Origin: Aphidius gifuensis
Lineage: Eukaryota; Arthropoda; Insecta; Hymenoptera; Braconidae
Direction: 5' to 3'
Length of the DNA: 64,000 nt
Assembly (NCBI RefSeq): GCF_014905175.1
Contig: NC_057789.1
Coordinates: forward strand, 1,240,001-1,304,000
This document shows positions 12,001 to 27,000 of the stretch, piece after piece. Both the position numbers and the translations under genes were made by a program. The notes below the pieces were generated by a model. The model did not search any database. It was not told the origin of the DNA and worked only from the letters and a program-made list of their open reading frames with translations. The first letter of the stretch is position 1; each line of letters begins with the position of its first letter.

Positions 12001-15000
12001 AATTTATTGAGATTCAAAATAATTTTTTTAAATTTCTATTCAATACTAGAAATTAATTTAATTTAATTGTCAATTTTTTTTGTGTAATTTAGTGGAATTA
12101 GTGGGATTCACGAAGTGGACAAGCTTCTTCAGGAAACTTAAAATCATACCATTCCGGTTTCACTATTCTTAAACATGTTGATTCTCTATAGAGATGACGG
12201 TAAAGTGCCCGACCTGGAGAACGTCCAGGAGGTGGCTCTGGATAGATGTAGAAATTGACATATGTACACTTTTCAGGAAATTCAATAGATTCAATTACTC
12301 CTTTATCAGTGCCTTGGAAAGGTCTACTTCTTGCAAAATGCACTACACGAGAAGAATCGTAACAGTATACAGACAAAAATACATTTTCCTTGGAATTATT
12401 TGCGACCGAAATTGTTTTAGGTTTTTTCAATTGATCAAGGCACAAATTTGTTGGAATAATTGCACACAGTATAACCAATGCAAAAATTATTTTCATCTTT
12501 ACTTTTTTTTTCTGCAAGTGTTAATAATTTATTTATTCATTTGTTTATTAAATAAATATTTTTTTTTTGTAATTTAAAATTTTATTACTTACTCAATTAT
12601 GACAGCAATTATATTTAATATCCTTTAACTTTGAGATTATATTTTCTGGCAATTAATTTCGTTGTGAGTGGTGACTTTTCAGTAAATTAATTAACAGTAA
12701 ATATGTTACGTAATTTTATTTTAAATCACTGATTAACTTGATTTAAAAAACAATTATTAAATGATCAATTTTTAACAAGTATAAATTTTTAAAAAATTAA
12801 ACTTTGACTAGTTATAAACCAGTCAGAGTCCAACTAAATAGTGAAAATTTTTTTTACACAAGCTAGCTTTTTATACGTTTTTCCGTTGGAACATAGAGCA
12901 TATACAACAGTATATTTCCAGGGAAAAACTCCACTAGTCGTTCTTGCCTACTGCCAGGTAAAGAAATAGGCAAAAGGGATAAAGATGGCTGGGCTCATGG
13001 GCTCGAGAAAATGTATTGTGAGATTTCTCTTGGATTTCTTGGTCTCTAGGGCCGATGTGCACAGACTAACCCAAATAAAAGAAGGTTGTCTATATTCACC
13101 GAGACGAATTGAAACCATCAGGCCGTCCTTTATACCATTAGGATACATCCATGGAGGTTAAACTCCATGGGATACATCAAATAGTTAGCCACAGGAAGCT
13201 TCAAGGTCCTACGACCCGATTAGATCCCAACTTAAATGCAAAACAAATAAATTCCGACCTTCATAATTTCTAGTTTTCATTTTCATTCCACTGCAAAAAC
13301 ACGCACAATTTTTTGCAACCCCTCATACTTATTATTAATCATTCATCATCACGACCAATAAATTAATCAATTATTTTTAAACCAAAAATTAAAAGTGTTT
13401 TCTTTCCAAAAAAACTAAATTTAATTTTTTTTAATAAAAAATATTTATTCTAATAATTAATTGATTATTTATCAAATTTGCCAATTTATTTTATCATAAT
13501 CAAATTGATAAATATCTAATTAATAAATCAATAAAAGCTTGAAATTCATATAAAAAACTGATACAAAAAAAAAAAATAAAACATATATTTTTAAAAATAA
13601 ATTTAAATCGATATTATGAGTTAAATTAATTACAAGTCTTTATTGGTAATAAATAATTGATGAAAATAATTAATAAAAATTTAAGTATATTTTCAATATA
13701 CCAGCTGGAATAAAAGAAAGAAAAAGGTTTTTTTTTTTTCTATTTGTTTCTCGACTATCAATCAAAGCATCAGTTAAAATAAAAAAAAAAAAAAATACAG
13801 AAATTGATTCATCTATATATTTGTCTCGTATTGCTTGTAGAGATAATGCCAACATATATAGTAGAGAAAAGCAATAACACGTTGCATGAAAATGTGAGCA
13901 TAAAAAAAAGAAAAAATTAATATTAAAATATTATTTATTTATACTTTGTTAAGTAAATCATTGATAAATAAATTTTTTATTTTCATGATAATTATTTGTT
14001 TTTTTATTTTTAATTGGACAATTTTTTTTTTCACACAATTATAACGATGTTGTTGAATATAGAGACATAATTAATAATAAAATTTTTTTGATAAAATTAT
14101 GATTAAGCATATTTCTTTTTTTTTACAATAATCTCATTATGTATATCTTATTGGGATGTTTCGCGAGGTGGTCATAGGACATTGTTCTATATAAAAGTTG
14201 ATACGGTCTAATGTCCATGCTTTTATCATTCTAACGCACCCACCATCTCTAAACTGGTGACACCAGAGAGCATCACCTGAAGACCATCCAGAAAGCGGTC
14301 TGATGCAAAAATTTGCATATGCACATTTTTCTGGAAATTCAATATAATTCATTACTCCATGATCACTGCCTTTCCAAGAAGCACTCTTTATACATTGCAG
14401 TTTGTTATCAGCATCGCGACAGCATATAGACATAAAGACATTTTCCTCGGAATGATTGACGACAAAAATTTCCTTGGGTCTTTCGAATGGTTGCAGGCAC
14501 AAATTCGTTGGAATAACTGCACACGCTGTGACCAATGCAAAAATGATTTTCATCTTTTTCTGAAAGTATTAATATTTTATTCAATTATTTATTTATCCAT
14601 TTGTTTCTTCAATCAATATTATTTTTTATAGCTTAGGGTCAAATTTACATATTCAAAGTGTACACAATAAGTATTCTACACATTATTTGTGCACAGTAAT
14701 ACTTAAACAATTATTTAAAAAAGTTATTCGCGATTATTCACGAAAAAAAAAAAAAAAATTCTATTTTTTTTTTATTTCTCCCGGTGTGTACTTATTGTGG
14801 AGGGAAAATACGTGGTTCAATTGGAAAAGAAATAAAATTATTATTTATAAAAATCGAAAATTCATAACTTTTGAAATATATAATTGTTTAAAAAAAAAAT
14901 TATGATAGGCTGACGATTTTTTTTTTTTTTATGTAGTGATTTTTCGATTCAACTCATTTTTTTCCCCGTACAATTACTTATGCATGAGTGGGAATAGCAA

Positions 15001-18000
15001 GCGATCAGTTGTGTGCAGGTGAGCGAAGAAAAAGAGAAAAAATATTTTAATATTTTTTAATTGTTTACTTGTTAATAAAATAATTAATACACCACAGCCA
15101 AATATGTTTTTTTTTAAATCTTTATATTGTTAACTAGCAAGCTTATAATTTTTAAGAATTTCTATTTACAATATTATTTTATTTATTAATTATTTGAAAA
15201 AAAAATTTTTCGAGTCTGTATTTAAATTTTTTTAAAAATATTTATGTTGTTTATTTATTATCTTAAAAACTTGTCAATAGAAATTGTTGAAATTTATAGG
15301 ATTGTTAGTTAACAATATAAAGATTTAAAAAAAATATATTTTGTTGTGTTGCATTAATTATTTTATTACTAAATAAACATTTAAAAAATATAAAAAATAC
15401 AACGTATAGATTTACGGGGATATTATTATGTTCTTAAAATGTTTATTTAGCAATAAAATAATTAATGCACCACAGCGAAATATATTCTCTTGTAATCTTT
15501 ATATTGATAACTAACAATCCCATAATTTTCAACAATTTCTATTGACAAGTTTTTAAGATAATGAATAAACAACATAAATATTTTTAAAAATTACATACAG
15601 ACTTGAAGAAAAATTTTTGTAAATAATTAATAGATAAATTAAATGTCAAAAGAAATTCTTAAAACTTATAGGCTTGCTGGTTAGCAATAGCAAGATTAAA
15701 AAAAAAACATATTTGGCTGTGGTGTATTAATTATTTTATTAACAAATAAACAATTAAAAAATATAAAAAATATCCCCGTAAATCTATACGTTGTATATTT
15801 AATTGTTTAATTGTTCATTTGTTAATAAAATAATTAATGCACCACAGCCAAATGTATTCTTTTGTAATTTTTATATTGATAACTAACAATTCTATAATTT
15901 TCAACAATTTCTATTGACAATTTTCTAAGATAATAAACAAATGAGATGAATATTTTTACAAAATTAAATACAGACTTGAAAACTTTTTTTTTTTTAAATA
16001 ATTGATAAATAAAATAATTGTCAATAGAAATTGTTGAAAATTATAGGCTTGCCAGTTAACAATATAAAGATTTTAAAAAAAAATATTTGGCTGTGGTGTA
16101 TTAATAATTCTATTACTCAATAAATATTTTTAAAAAATAAAAAATACCTTCGTAAATCTATACGTTGTATATTTAATTGTTTATTTGTTAAATTAAAAAT
16201 TTGTTGAAATTAAAATATCTTTTTGTTTATTGTTTTTTTTTTTACTTACTCAACCAATTAACTTGTTAAAAAAAATGATTTTTCAATGACTAAGTAGAAA
16301 TTAAAAAAATAATAAAACTTTGACTACCCGGGATAAAAAATATCGAGTCGTTATAAATGAGTCGGAGTCTAACTAACTAATGATAATTTTGTTTACACAA
16401 GCTACCTTTTTATATGATTATCATAGAAGACAGTAGGCATCACGTGAGTGACAAAATTTGAATTCAGAAATTAATAATATTTTTGATGAAAGAGACGTCA
16501 TCCAAAAAACCCCAACCGATAAAGTGTTGGCTGATAACATAATGATTTTCTGATTAACTTTTTCATCCACAATATTTTATTAATTTTTATTTTTTTTTCT
16601 ATTAAATATACCGAGAATCGATAAAAGTTTTAAATTTTTTTTCAATATAATAGGTCAATGACAAATCAATCAATGTATTTCTTTATAAATAAATAAATTT
16701 TATTTTTTAATCAGATTTTAATTGCAGCACGATTCTTAAAATTCGTTTTTTTTTTTTTTATAGTCATATATTATCACTGAAAAATCAAATATTTAAAAAA
16801 ATTTACTCTGTAAAAATAAAATAAATATTATCAAATAATAATATAAAAAATATTTTTTCTAAAAATATTAATTGATTATCTTCGATGAGAATCAATTTAT
16901 TTAAATTTTTTTTTTTTTAAAGTTGAAGGTCTTTACTTTTTATTTAATAAAAAAATCATTGAGATAATTTCTTTTTTTATTCTATAAAAACTAGATGAAC
17001 ATATTAGAGATTTTTTTTATAGAAAATGTTTTTAATGACACTTTTTTAAGAGATGACAACAAACACGAATAAAAATATAATTAATAAATTGAAATGAAAA
17101 AAAATATGATTATTAAATGTCAAAATATTTTACATCTAAATTTATTTTATAAAAGAACATCAGTCACATTGATGACTAATCAGTAAATTAAAAATTGATA
17201 GCCCAATTTAAATCCTCGTAATTATAAACCTATGATTAAAAATATAAATTTTAAAAAAATATAATAATAAATTTACTAAAAATTTAAATAATAATACATA
17301 GCTTTGATTAACACAAATTAAATTACATGTAAGTAATAATGGCACTGATGAAAATAAATTCCCAAGCGAGACATAAAATAAATCTACTGTATAAATTATT
17401 GTCTTGTTATTTTAAATTAAATTTTTATTGTTGTAATTTTTATTAATTAATAAATTGATTTATTTAATTATTCAAATTAAAAAAAAAATAAATAAATAGG
17501 TAAACAAAAAACAGTTGAATAAAAAAAATAAATTTAGAAAAAAAATAAAAATAATTTATGCTAATAAATTGTTATGAATGTATAATAATTATTGTAATAG
17601 TGTATATGCAGATGTTGTATATCTTATGATGTATATATTTTGTATATATTTTAGACAATTTAATGCAGCATGCGGTAATCCAGGTGGATTAAATGTAAAC
17701 ACATTGGATGAGAGAGAAAATTTTCTACCCTTTATATTATCTATACAATATACCATGCAAAATATTTATGCCCAAAGCTTCAGATTATAATCTGCCAGTC
17801 TATTTTTTGACATAATTTTATAAATTGTAAATTTTATAAATATCAAAATATTACAATAAAATTAACACTTAAAAAAATTATCTAATTAAAGCTAATGACG
17901 TTGAATTATTACCAAAAAAAAAAAATTGAATTTATTATTTCAACAGCCTATAAAATTGAGATAAATTCAACGAAAAAAAAAATTATATATAGTGTCTCTT

Positions 18001-21000
18001 TAATAAAAAGAAAAGCTTTAATTTTCAATCATGGGAAATTTTTTTTTTCAATAACAAATGGGCGTATCTACCTATTTCAAATTTTTTTTTTAAATAATTT
18101 TTGAATTTTTTTTTTTATAAAATCAATATAAATCTTGGTCCAAGTTTTATTATTGTAATAATATTGTTAAAATAATTGTTAATAACAAGAGGGTGTAAGT
18201 GTAAAAAATAATCTTTTTTTAATTTCAATTAAAATAATGTTTTTTTAATTGTTTTTTTTAGCCTCAAATTTATCATAAAAATTGGAGAAATAAAATCATT
18301 TAAACATACGCCTTTTTTACTCTCAAAACATGGATTAATTTTAATTAAAAAATGTCAATATTATTTCCTTGTTTTATCAAATGAAAAAGTAAATTTATTT
18401 ATAAGCTTTTTTTACAAAAGGTGAATGCCCTGTTGATGATATTGTTGTTATAAAAATTTTTCTTATTTCATGTAAATTTGATTCTCTCTTTACTGCTATC
18501 ATCACACTTGAAAAATGAAAATAAAAATAAAAAAAAAAGTAAATTATATCATGTTCGCATAACACAACAAGTATATTTTTGTTTTATACAGCTTTTGCAA
18601 TATTATCACAAGAGAATAGATATATACAAGATGAGCAAAAGAGCTATTCATATACAGTCATGATAAAATGCAATATGCACAAAAAACACTCGCTGTTTTT
18701 CTCCTCTCTCTGGCCAGCGTTTAAAAAAAAAAAAAAAAAAAAATCTCGTTTACCCTCTCACTGAATTTTTATACACTATTTCATTTTTATTTTTTTTTTT
18801 TTTCGTTACGTTTTCTTGTGTGTTCAAGCGCGATGCAATAACCAGCTTTCATTACTATTATTCCCTCGAGATAAAAAATAGAAAAAAAAATATAAAATAG
18901 ATTAAAAATTAAAATGAAGAAAAATAAATATGAAATAAATTAAGAAAATGAAATATATATTTTTTTTTTTTTATAAATTGAAGATGAAAAATAATATAAA
19001 TTACAACGTGATATAAAGTGACGAGATCAAAGGATTTTTTTGATTTTTATGCAAGTTTGTTGTATTTTCTCTTTTTATTTTCGCGGTGGTCGTGATTTTT
19101 TTTTTGTCTGGGAATAAAAAATATATAGATATACTTAAAGGTATATATTTAAAGTTGAATATGTGTATGGGCATATGTATATATAAATGTGTTCATTCGA
19201 TTTATGTAAAAAAAGAAAAAAATTATAAAAAAAAAAAAAATTTGATGGGTGGAGCTTTTGAGGTGAAATATGCTTAACTTGTGTTAGCCGTGACTTTACG
19301 ACTCTTGTAACCAACCACCCTAGTTTAGATATATATATATTTACTACTTACACTGACTTTAACCCCTTTTTCTTTAAGCATTTCGATCACCCTCTAATGC
19401 ACACTCGAGATTCCAACGAGTCCCCTTCAATCCTAATGCACCTTGTTCAACGTTTTTTTTTTTTTTTTTTCTTTTTTCTCTTTGCTCTCTTTGTAAGAAT
19501 ACGAATGAAAAAAATATAATAAAAATATTACATGTTAGATAGAGAATGACGTTTTAACTTTTTTAAATGTATGATAAGTTTTTAGCCAATGGAGAATATA
19601 CTTTGAGCTTGCTTATCGATCAATGCAAAATTTATAAAATTTTTCGCTTGGAAAAAAAATTATTTTATATATAAATATAAACAATAATTTGACGTTATGT
19701 TGATTGTAATTATCGTTGGAAAAGTTATCAAATTTAAGTGGCAGAAATTGGGAAAATAATTAATTTTGTAAAGTCAAAATGTTTCTCGCATGGGGACATG
19801 TTGGAGGTTTGTTAATATATATACAAGTTCTAGCGGACGATTGATGTGCTATAGCGTTAAACGAAGTGCATTTTTGTGAAAACAATATATCAAATAGCGC
19901 ATATATCGATCATTAATGTTTATCAAATTTTATTTGTCTGTATATTCTGGTATTTGTTTATTATATACAAATACCAGGACCTTCAGACAAAAAAGATTAA
20001 CCAAATAACAAGATTAATAAAAATCAAAAATAAAATAATTTTTTGATTTTTGTATCCAAAACAACCTGGATAAAAATTTTAGAATCAATTACTAAATAAA
20101 AAAAATAAAAATCTAATTACTTTTTTGTCAATTAACTTATTAATCAATCAAACAACTTATCTTTTCTATCAACTTATTTATTTATCCATCGATTGTTTAA
20201 TTGTAAGAATATGAATATGAAAAAAATATAATAAAAATATTACATGTTAGATAAAGAATGACGTTTTAACTTTTTTAAATGTATAATAAGTTTTTTAGCC
20301 AATGGAATATATTTACTTTGAACTTATTTATTGATAAATGCAAAATTTATAATATTTTTTTAATTTAAAAATTTTGATAGATATTTTTTTTTGCTTGGAA
20401 AAAAAATTATTTTATTATTTTTATTAATATTTTTCTTTTAATTAAATATTTATTTATTTTAAAAGCTTTATAAATAAATCAAATTCTCAGTTAAATATAA
20501 TTTAGGTAATTTTAAATAAAATCAAATTTGGTAAATAATTTTTTTCCTCAAATTTACTTGCAAAAGTTTATCGAAAATGTTTTATTTTATGAAAAGAAAA
20601 AAATAGTAAAGCAACTAAAATTAGCAGTAAAAATAAATGTATATATTAAACAGCAAATAAATATGTATATTTAATTTTTTTATGTCAAGCAATAATTTAA
20701 TATTATGTTGTTTGTAATAATCATTGTAAAAATTATTAAATTTAAGTGATTGAAATTGAGTAAATAATTTATTTTGTTCAAAATTATTTTCAATTTTAAG
20801 TAACAATAATGTCATTTAAAAAATACAAATATTATTATAATAAATTTTAATAATCTCATTAAATTAAATCAAAATAAATAATAAATTTAAATTAATTTCA
20901 TTTGATTATTTGCAAAAATGATATGATATTATTTTTTAATAATGAAAAATTATTTCCATTCATTTCTATTTTAAATACCTGTCAAATTAAAGAACAATAT

Positions 21001-24000
21001 TTTCATATTAAAATTATCCCGCGAGAATAATATTAATATCATTTTTTTAATATCAAGGTAAATTTTTTTGCCTTAATTTCCAAACGAAGAATCGATTTAT
21101 TCAAAAAAAGCCCGAACAATTTCATTTGGGAGCAGCTATATAGTGGACAATATCACACACGAATTTTATTTTTCTATTATTTTTTCATGTGTCTCATGTC
21201 CCGTGACAATGTATATACATAAAAAATCTGCACGATCCAATTTCTCTACCCATCTTTTCATGTTAATATACACATATATATACACGTGTGTATTTTTCGA
21301 GAGCAATATAAATTCAAATACCTCATTGACAAAACAACAAAACGACCAGTCCAAAAACAAGCCAGTTCTAATTTCAATACTGACGCTGAAATACTAGGTA
21401 AAATCACATCAAATGAATTGAAAATTTAAATTTTTATTCCCCGTTTTTTTCAACAATATATTTATTTATTTATTTTACAATAAAAATTTACTGTCATATG
21501 ATATTTTTTTACAATATACTCTACATAGTTATAATACGAAAAAAAAAAAATTATCTGTGTTGATATGCAGTACTCGTTTTTCATGCTGCACTGGAGTTCC
21601 AACACCTTTTTCTTTTTTTTTTTTAAATATACCCTTATATGCAAAATTTTAAAATGCATATATGGCTTTGCAATTTCACCTCGACCATACGTGAAATTTT
21701 CTCATATATTTTTTTTTATTTACAAACCATTCAAGTGTCAATACAAAAATAATATTTTTTTCCAATAATTATTGATATTTTCGCGCTTAAAAAATTAATT
21801 TTTATTAAAATAAATGTTTAGTTGCCAAAATAAAAATTTAATTTTAGTTTTTATATGAAAAATATATTTTAAAAAATACCAAAATTAATAAAATAATATT
21901 TTTTCTAATAATTATTGATTTTTTCGCGCTTAAAAAATTAATTTATATTAAAATAAATATTTAGTTGTCAAAATAAAAATTTAATTTGAGTTTTTATATG
22001 AAAAATATATTTAAAAATACCAAGATTAATAAAATAATTGAATTTTGTTTGTGCCTTTTTGTTGAAAAATATGTATTTTTAGTTTTTAAAAAAAGAATTT
22101 GACACATTGCGAGTACAAAATAACTGATAATAAAATTTTTATTGTGAATTCCGCGTACGAGAATGAAAAATGATTTAAAAACTGTGATATGAATGTGTGT
22201 GTATAGCTACAATAAAAAATTGAAATAATTGTAAAATAACAGTGATATTTATTCACCTCCAGGGGTTGTATTTTGTATAGAATAACGAATGCATAAAATT
22301 ATATACGCAATGTCGTATATTTTTAACTAAAAAATGGGAAAAATAGAATTAAAAAAATCAACAATAAAACTACCTAAAATGGCAAAGAATATAAAGAAAC
22401 AAAAAAAGTTAAAATTAAATCCCTAGGGATCTTTGGAAAGTGTGAATGTGCACAAATGGAAAGTGTAAAATATATATACGAGACATTGTGAGTGGTCTTT
22501 CATGTATATTCACATAAAAATCCGTAAAATAAAAAAAAAGAATAAATAAACAAATAAATAAAAAAAAAACAAAAAAAAAAAATTTCTATTCTGTTATTTA
22601 CGTTGTCAAGATTTATCGCAATATATCAAGGTATTTAAAAAAATAAAAACAAAAATTATATGCAAATGGAAGTTCAAAAGCTACTTGACTTTTATTTTTT
22701 TACTATTTTATTTTTGTTTTATCTTAAATAGAAAAATATGATGTTAGAAAAAAAAAAAGAACTACTTGAATTTCAAATATGCAATAATAATGATGAGCTT
22801 TTTTGTTATTTATTTTTAAAATTTTATGAAGAATGTTTTAAAAAATTTTTGTCGATTTTTAATTTTAAAGTCAAATAAAAATTATTCAATTGCATGGAAA
22901 AAATTTAACTATTTATGGAAAAGCTCAAGTAAATAAACAAGTTATGAAATTTATTTTTATTTATTTTATAAAAATTTTTTTTAGTTTTTTTTTTTTTCTA
23001 AATCGGGTTTTTTTTTTTTTGAAAAAAAATTACAAACTGTCTGATCATGTATTTGACTTGTAATATATGTCTTTTAAAGTCCGTGAAACGAAAAATAAAA
23101 AAAAATATATATATTTAAAAAAAAAAAAAAAAATTATAAAGAAAAAAAAAAAAAGCTCACATTACGCCTGAGTGCAGAATTCAAGAGGCGGTATACTCGA
23201 GTTGTTTATCTTGCAACTTGTCACCGGGTTCTCTTCTTTACTTTATGTATAACATCGTCCAATTTTTTTTTTTTTATTTTTTATATTTTTTTCTATCTTC
23301 ATTTTAATTTTTTTTTTTTTATTTATTTTTTCTTTATCAAGCAGACGAGTAGACGCCAAATGAGACACTGACTATTTTTCAGCTAAAAGTTGAAATTCTA
23401 TAGATTTGATTTATTTGTACATTCATTACTTGACAAAAGAATAATTATGAAAAGAAAAAACATTTGATTATTCTCAGCTAATTAATGTGTCTGTTGATTT
23501 GTTACTTTTTAAAATATAAAATATTACTTTGAAATTAAAATGAGAAAAGCTCAAATTTTATAATTATTTGCAACTTTTTATATTGCAGATAAATAATTTT
23601 AAAAATATCTAATTGCCAAAAATTAATATAAAAAGTATCTAATTCTACAAAATTAAGCCGTTTTTAATTTGAAAATATTTTTTCCCTTAGTCACATTAAC
23701 TAACACATGAATTAATATAGAACAACAATAAATTTAAAAAATAAAAAAAGCTCTGACCATTTTACTATTAACAAAATGAAAATTTCGAAACAATTGCAGT
23801 TAGGCCCTTTTGTTATTAATGCAAAAAATCATAAATTCTATAAATTATTAATTTTTTCCAAGCTAATAAATAAAAAAATATCTATAAAATATTATTTCAT
23901 TGTAAATCATCATCACGACCATTTTTAAAAGTCAAAAAATAATTTTAAATTTTTCGAAATTCAAAAAATCTTTTATCTTTTGTTAATTAAAGAAAAAAAA

Positions 24001-27000
24001 ATAACATAAATTAAATTCAATATCAAATAATAAAAAGATTAATATGTCAGCTGTAATAATAATAATAAATTTCCACTTAATTGTTATTCAATTATTAAAG
24101 TATAAATATAGGTTTAGCCTTTTTGTTTTAGTAGTCCAATGATACAACAGAAATTGAGAATTAAATTTTGTCCAGTGCTCTTGAAATGACCATTAGTTGA
24201 TGTAACAGTTGTGAAAACATAACAAAACTATTCATGAAAATATGACAATGGAGTGTTTCTCAAGATTTTATTCAAGTATTTTGAAACCACAAATAATAAT
24301 ACACTTGACAAATATACATACATATATTGTTGACAATGAAATTTTACTTTTTAAAATTATAACAATGTTGTATCATCAGCCAACAAAATACTTGATGATA
24401 ATAATATAAACATTAGTCTTTATGTGCATATATATATGTGCATATTTATATGTATAAAATTTAAATTTAATATTCTTGAAATTACATTTGGCATTTTAAA
24501 ACTAAAAACAACAATAATCATTATATGCGCGTGCTTCGAGCTTAACTCGTTTGTATAATTAGTCCGTTGTTGGCAGTTTGTTTAAAACTACAGTGTCACT
24601 TTCTATCTTACTTACTCTTTCAAATAAAACTTATATAAACAAATATAAAATAAAAAATTTACAAACTTTTAGTCATTTGCCTGTTGTTGCATTGTCACTT
24701 GAATTATTGCTGCGATAAACTCATTTACAATAAAATCCCAGGTGTATACATTCAAGAATATTAATCATTTATTTTGTTCTCAAGTCAACCCTTTACTTTT
24801 TTCAAATATTTTTTCGTTTATTGTTAGTTTTTTTCATTTAATCAATGATCATTTTTTTAGCCAATGAAATATACCTATATATTTTTTTAATTCAAAAATT
24901 TTAATAAATATTTTTTTACTCGGATAAAAAATTATAAATAATCAATAATTTGACTTTATGTTGTTTATAATTATCGTTGGAAAAACTATTAAATTTAAGT
25001 GATGGAAATTGGGAAAATAATTGATTTTGTAAAGTCAAAATGTTTCTCGCATGTGGACATGTCGGAGGTTTGTTAATATATATACAAGTTCTAGCGGACG
25101 ATTGATGTACTAGTGTTAAACGAAGTGCATCTTTACCTAACTCTTCCACTACCTTTATACTACAATCTATACTCAAATACTCTATCAGAAACTTTACCAG
25201 AAAAATATGCGAATATCAGATACTATACCAGAAACAAAGTGCAATATGAAAATATACAGATGAATAAGAAAAACCAGATAACAAGATAAAAGAAAAAATA
25301 AGAGAAAACAATAATTTTTTGATTTTTTTTTGCAAAAAAACCTGGATAAAAATTCTAGAATCAATTAACTAAATAAAAAAAAATAGAAATTGAATTACTT
25401 TTTTGTCAATGAATTTATTAATCAAACAACTTATTTATTTATTGTTTATTTATTTATTGATTAATTAATTGATTTATTAATTTTTTCATTAATCTATTTA
25501 TCCATTCATCCATATAATTATTTATTTAAAAGTTTTGTTTATTTTTTATTTACCATTATTACAGTGCGTGTTATTTAAAACAAAAAAATATATATATATT
25601 TGAGTAAATCATTGAGATAATTATCATGTAAATATATACAGTTGTAACCCTCAATCTTGTTATGAAAATGACTCGTAAATAATCATTCAAAAAAATTAAA
25701 TGATGGGTTCGATATGATTGCAAGGTAAAATAATAAACACATATAATTTTTAACTCGAAATCAATATAATTTTTTATCATGTAACATCTTTATTACATCA
25801 ATACAAAATAATTTCTATATACAATTAAATTTTTTTTTTTCTTTATCTTTTATTCCACTGAATTTTAACTCAACTAAATTTCTTTTTCCCTGGAAATATC
25901 ATCTTCAATATCATCAAAATAAATATTCCATAAATAACAATTTTTTTACTACTATTTTAAATATAAAAAAAATTATTTATAAAATTTCTAGCCAATACGT
26001 TTCCATTAAAAGTTTAATTTGTAAAAAATAAAATAAAAGTAAAATTTGTGTCTTGATAAAATAGAGTAAAAAAATATTGGACAAAGTTTTATAAAAGTAA
26101 TTCTGATAAAATGAAAAAAATATTATTAAAATTAATGCAAATTACAATTATTCGTTCGTCAAAGTTTGGAGTAATATTTATATAAAATTGTCGTGTATTT
26201 TTATACATCTGTGTCACTTGGGGCTTGTTTAAAATTTAAAATTTATAACCAACAACAAACCCTTCATGAATACAAATATTATTTTTATTTGTGACAATCA
26301 ATCAAGCTGGTAATAAATATCACAATAAAAATATTTAATAGATATTTATTATAACCAATTATTGTCAATGAGGATGACCACAATTATCAACAATTTATTC
26401 AGTAAATTTTTACATTTTTTTTTCTTTCTCACAGATATAAAGCGAGACTTGAATTTTATTCATTCATCGACTTTGATAATCTTGGATTTGAAAAAAAAAA
26501 TAACTCCATCTGTTGTGCATAATGAAGTAACTTTTTGAATCGAAAATTATTTATCATCTTGTGTCAAGATTTGTACACTCCAAAATTTTTATTAAAAAAA
26601 AAATTCATTTTTTATTTTTATCACTTGGAAAAGTGTGTCGAGTGAGGCTCAAACTGAAACTTTAATTTTCATTTTATAAAAATTTTTTTTTCATGTTTTT
26701 ATCTTTTTTTTTTTAAACAAAAATAGATTTTACATTTTTTTTTTTTTTACTTTAATTTTCTCATTTGTTTCGTTATTAAAAAAAAGAAAAAATTAATATT
26801 AATTTTTAATTATTTATTAACTTTTAATGTTGCTTTATTTATTTTTTAATTTTTTAATTTATTTATTTACCTGTTTATCAATTAAAAATTGTTTTTTTCA
26901 TGCAAAAAAATTGAAAATATTTAAACAAATTAATTGAGATAATTATTAACTATTAAAATTATTTATTTTTAAATTTCTAATTTAAATTTTCATATTTATT

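Larger units (their letters stand above)
10740..12885. repeat. Segmental duplication, copy 1 (contains secreted paralogue 1)
   Basis: Non-coding blocks on both sides of the gene match copy 2: the CGCACGATTGTTTGCAACCC and CATCATCACGACCAATAAAT segments near 10.93 kb, and the GTTTCTCGACAATCAATCAG segment near 11.21 kb on the 3' side of the gene; the promoter block near 12.79-12.88 kb on its 5' side. Confidence 0.8.
13285..16420. repeat. Segmental duplication, copy 2 (contains secreted paralogue 2)
   Basis: The same order of blocks as copy 1 is found at 13.29-13.38 kb, 13.70-13.89 kb and 16.25-16.42 kb. It differs by loss of about 400 bp near the equivalent of 11.4-11.8 kb and gain of the palindromic array at 14.98-16.2 kb. 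Confidence 0.8.

Noticed and set aside
12497..12517. N-terminal extension (QKKKVK) before MKIIFAL in secreted paralogue 1
   Set aside because: There is no ATG upstream, and the sequence runs into a splice acceptor (CAG); the signal peptide starts at the ATG at 12494-12496.
12194..12577. Open frame on + opposite secreted paralogue 1
   Set aside because: It is the antisense shadow of the minus-strand gene; its length comes from that gene's coding constraint and it has no signal or domain.
14359..14631. Open frame on + opposite secreted paralogue 2
   Set aside because: It is the antisense shadow of the minus-strand gene.
14980..16200. CRISPR-like array
   Set aside because: The units are about 375 bp and palindromic, with no short direct repeats and spacers, and the genome is eukaryotic.
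24916..25176. 86-residue minus-strand frame in the 25-kb repeat
   Set aside because: The equivalent frame in the other copies of the repeat is broken by stops, so it is not maintained.
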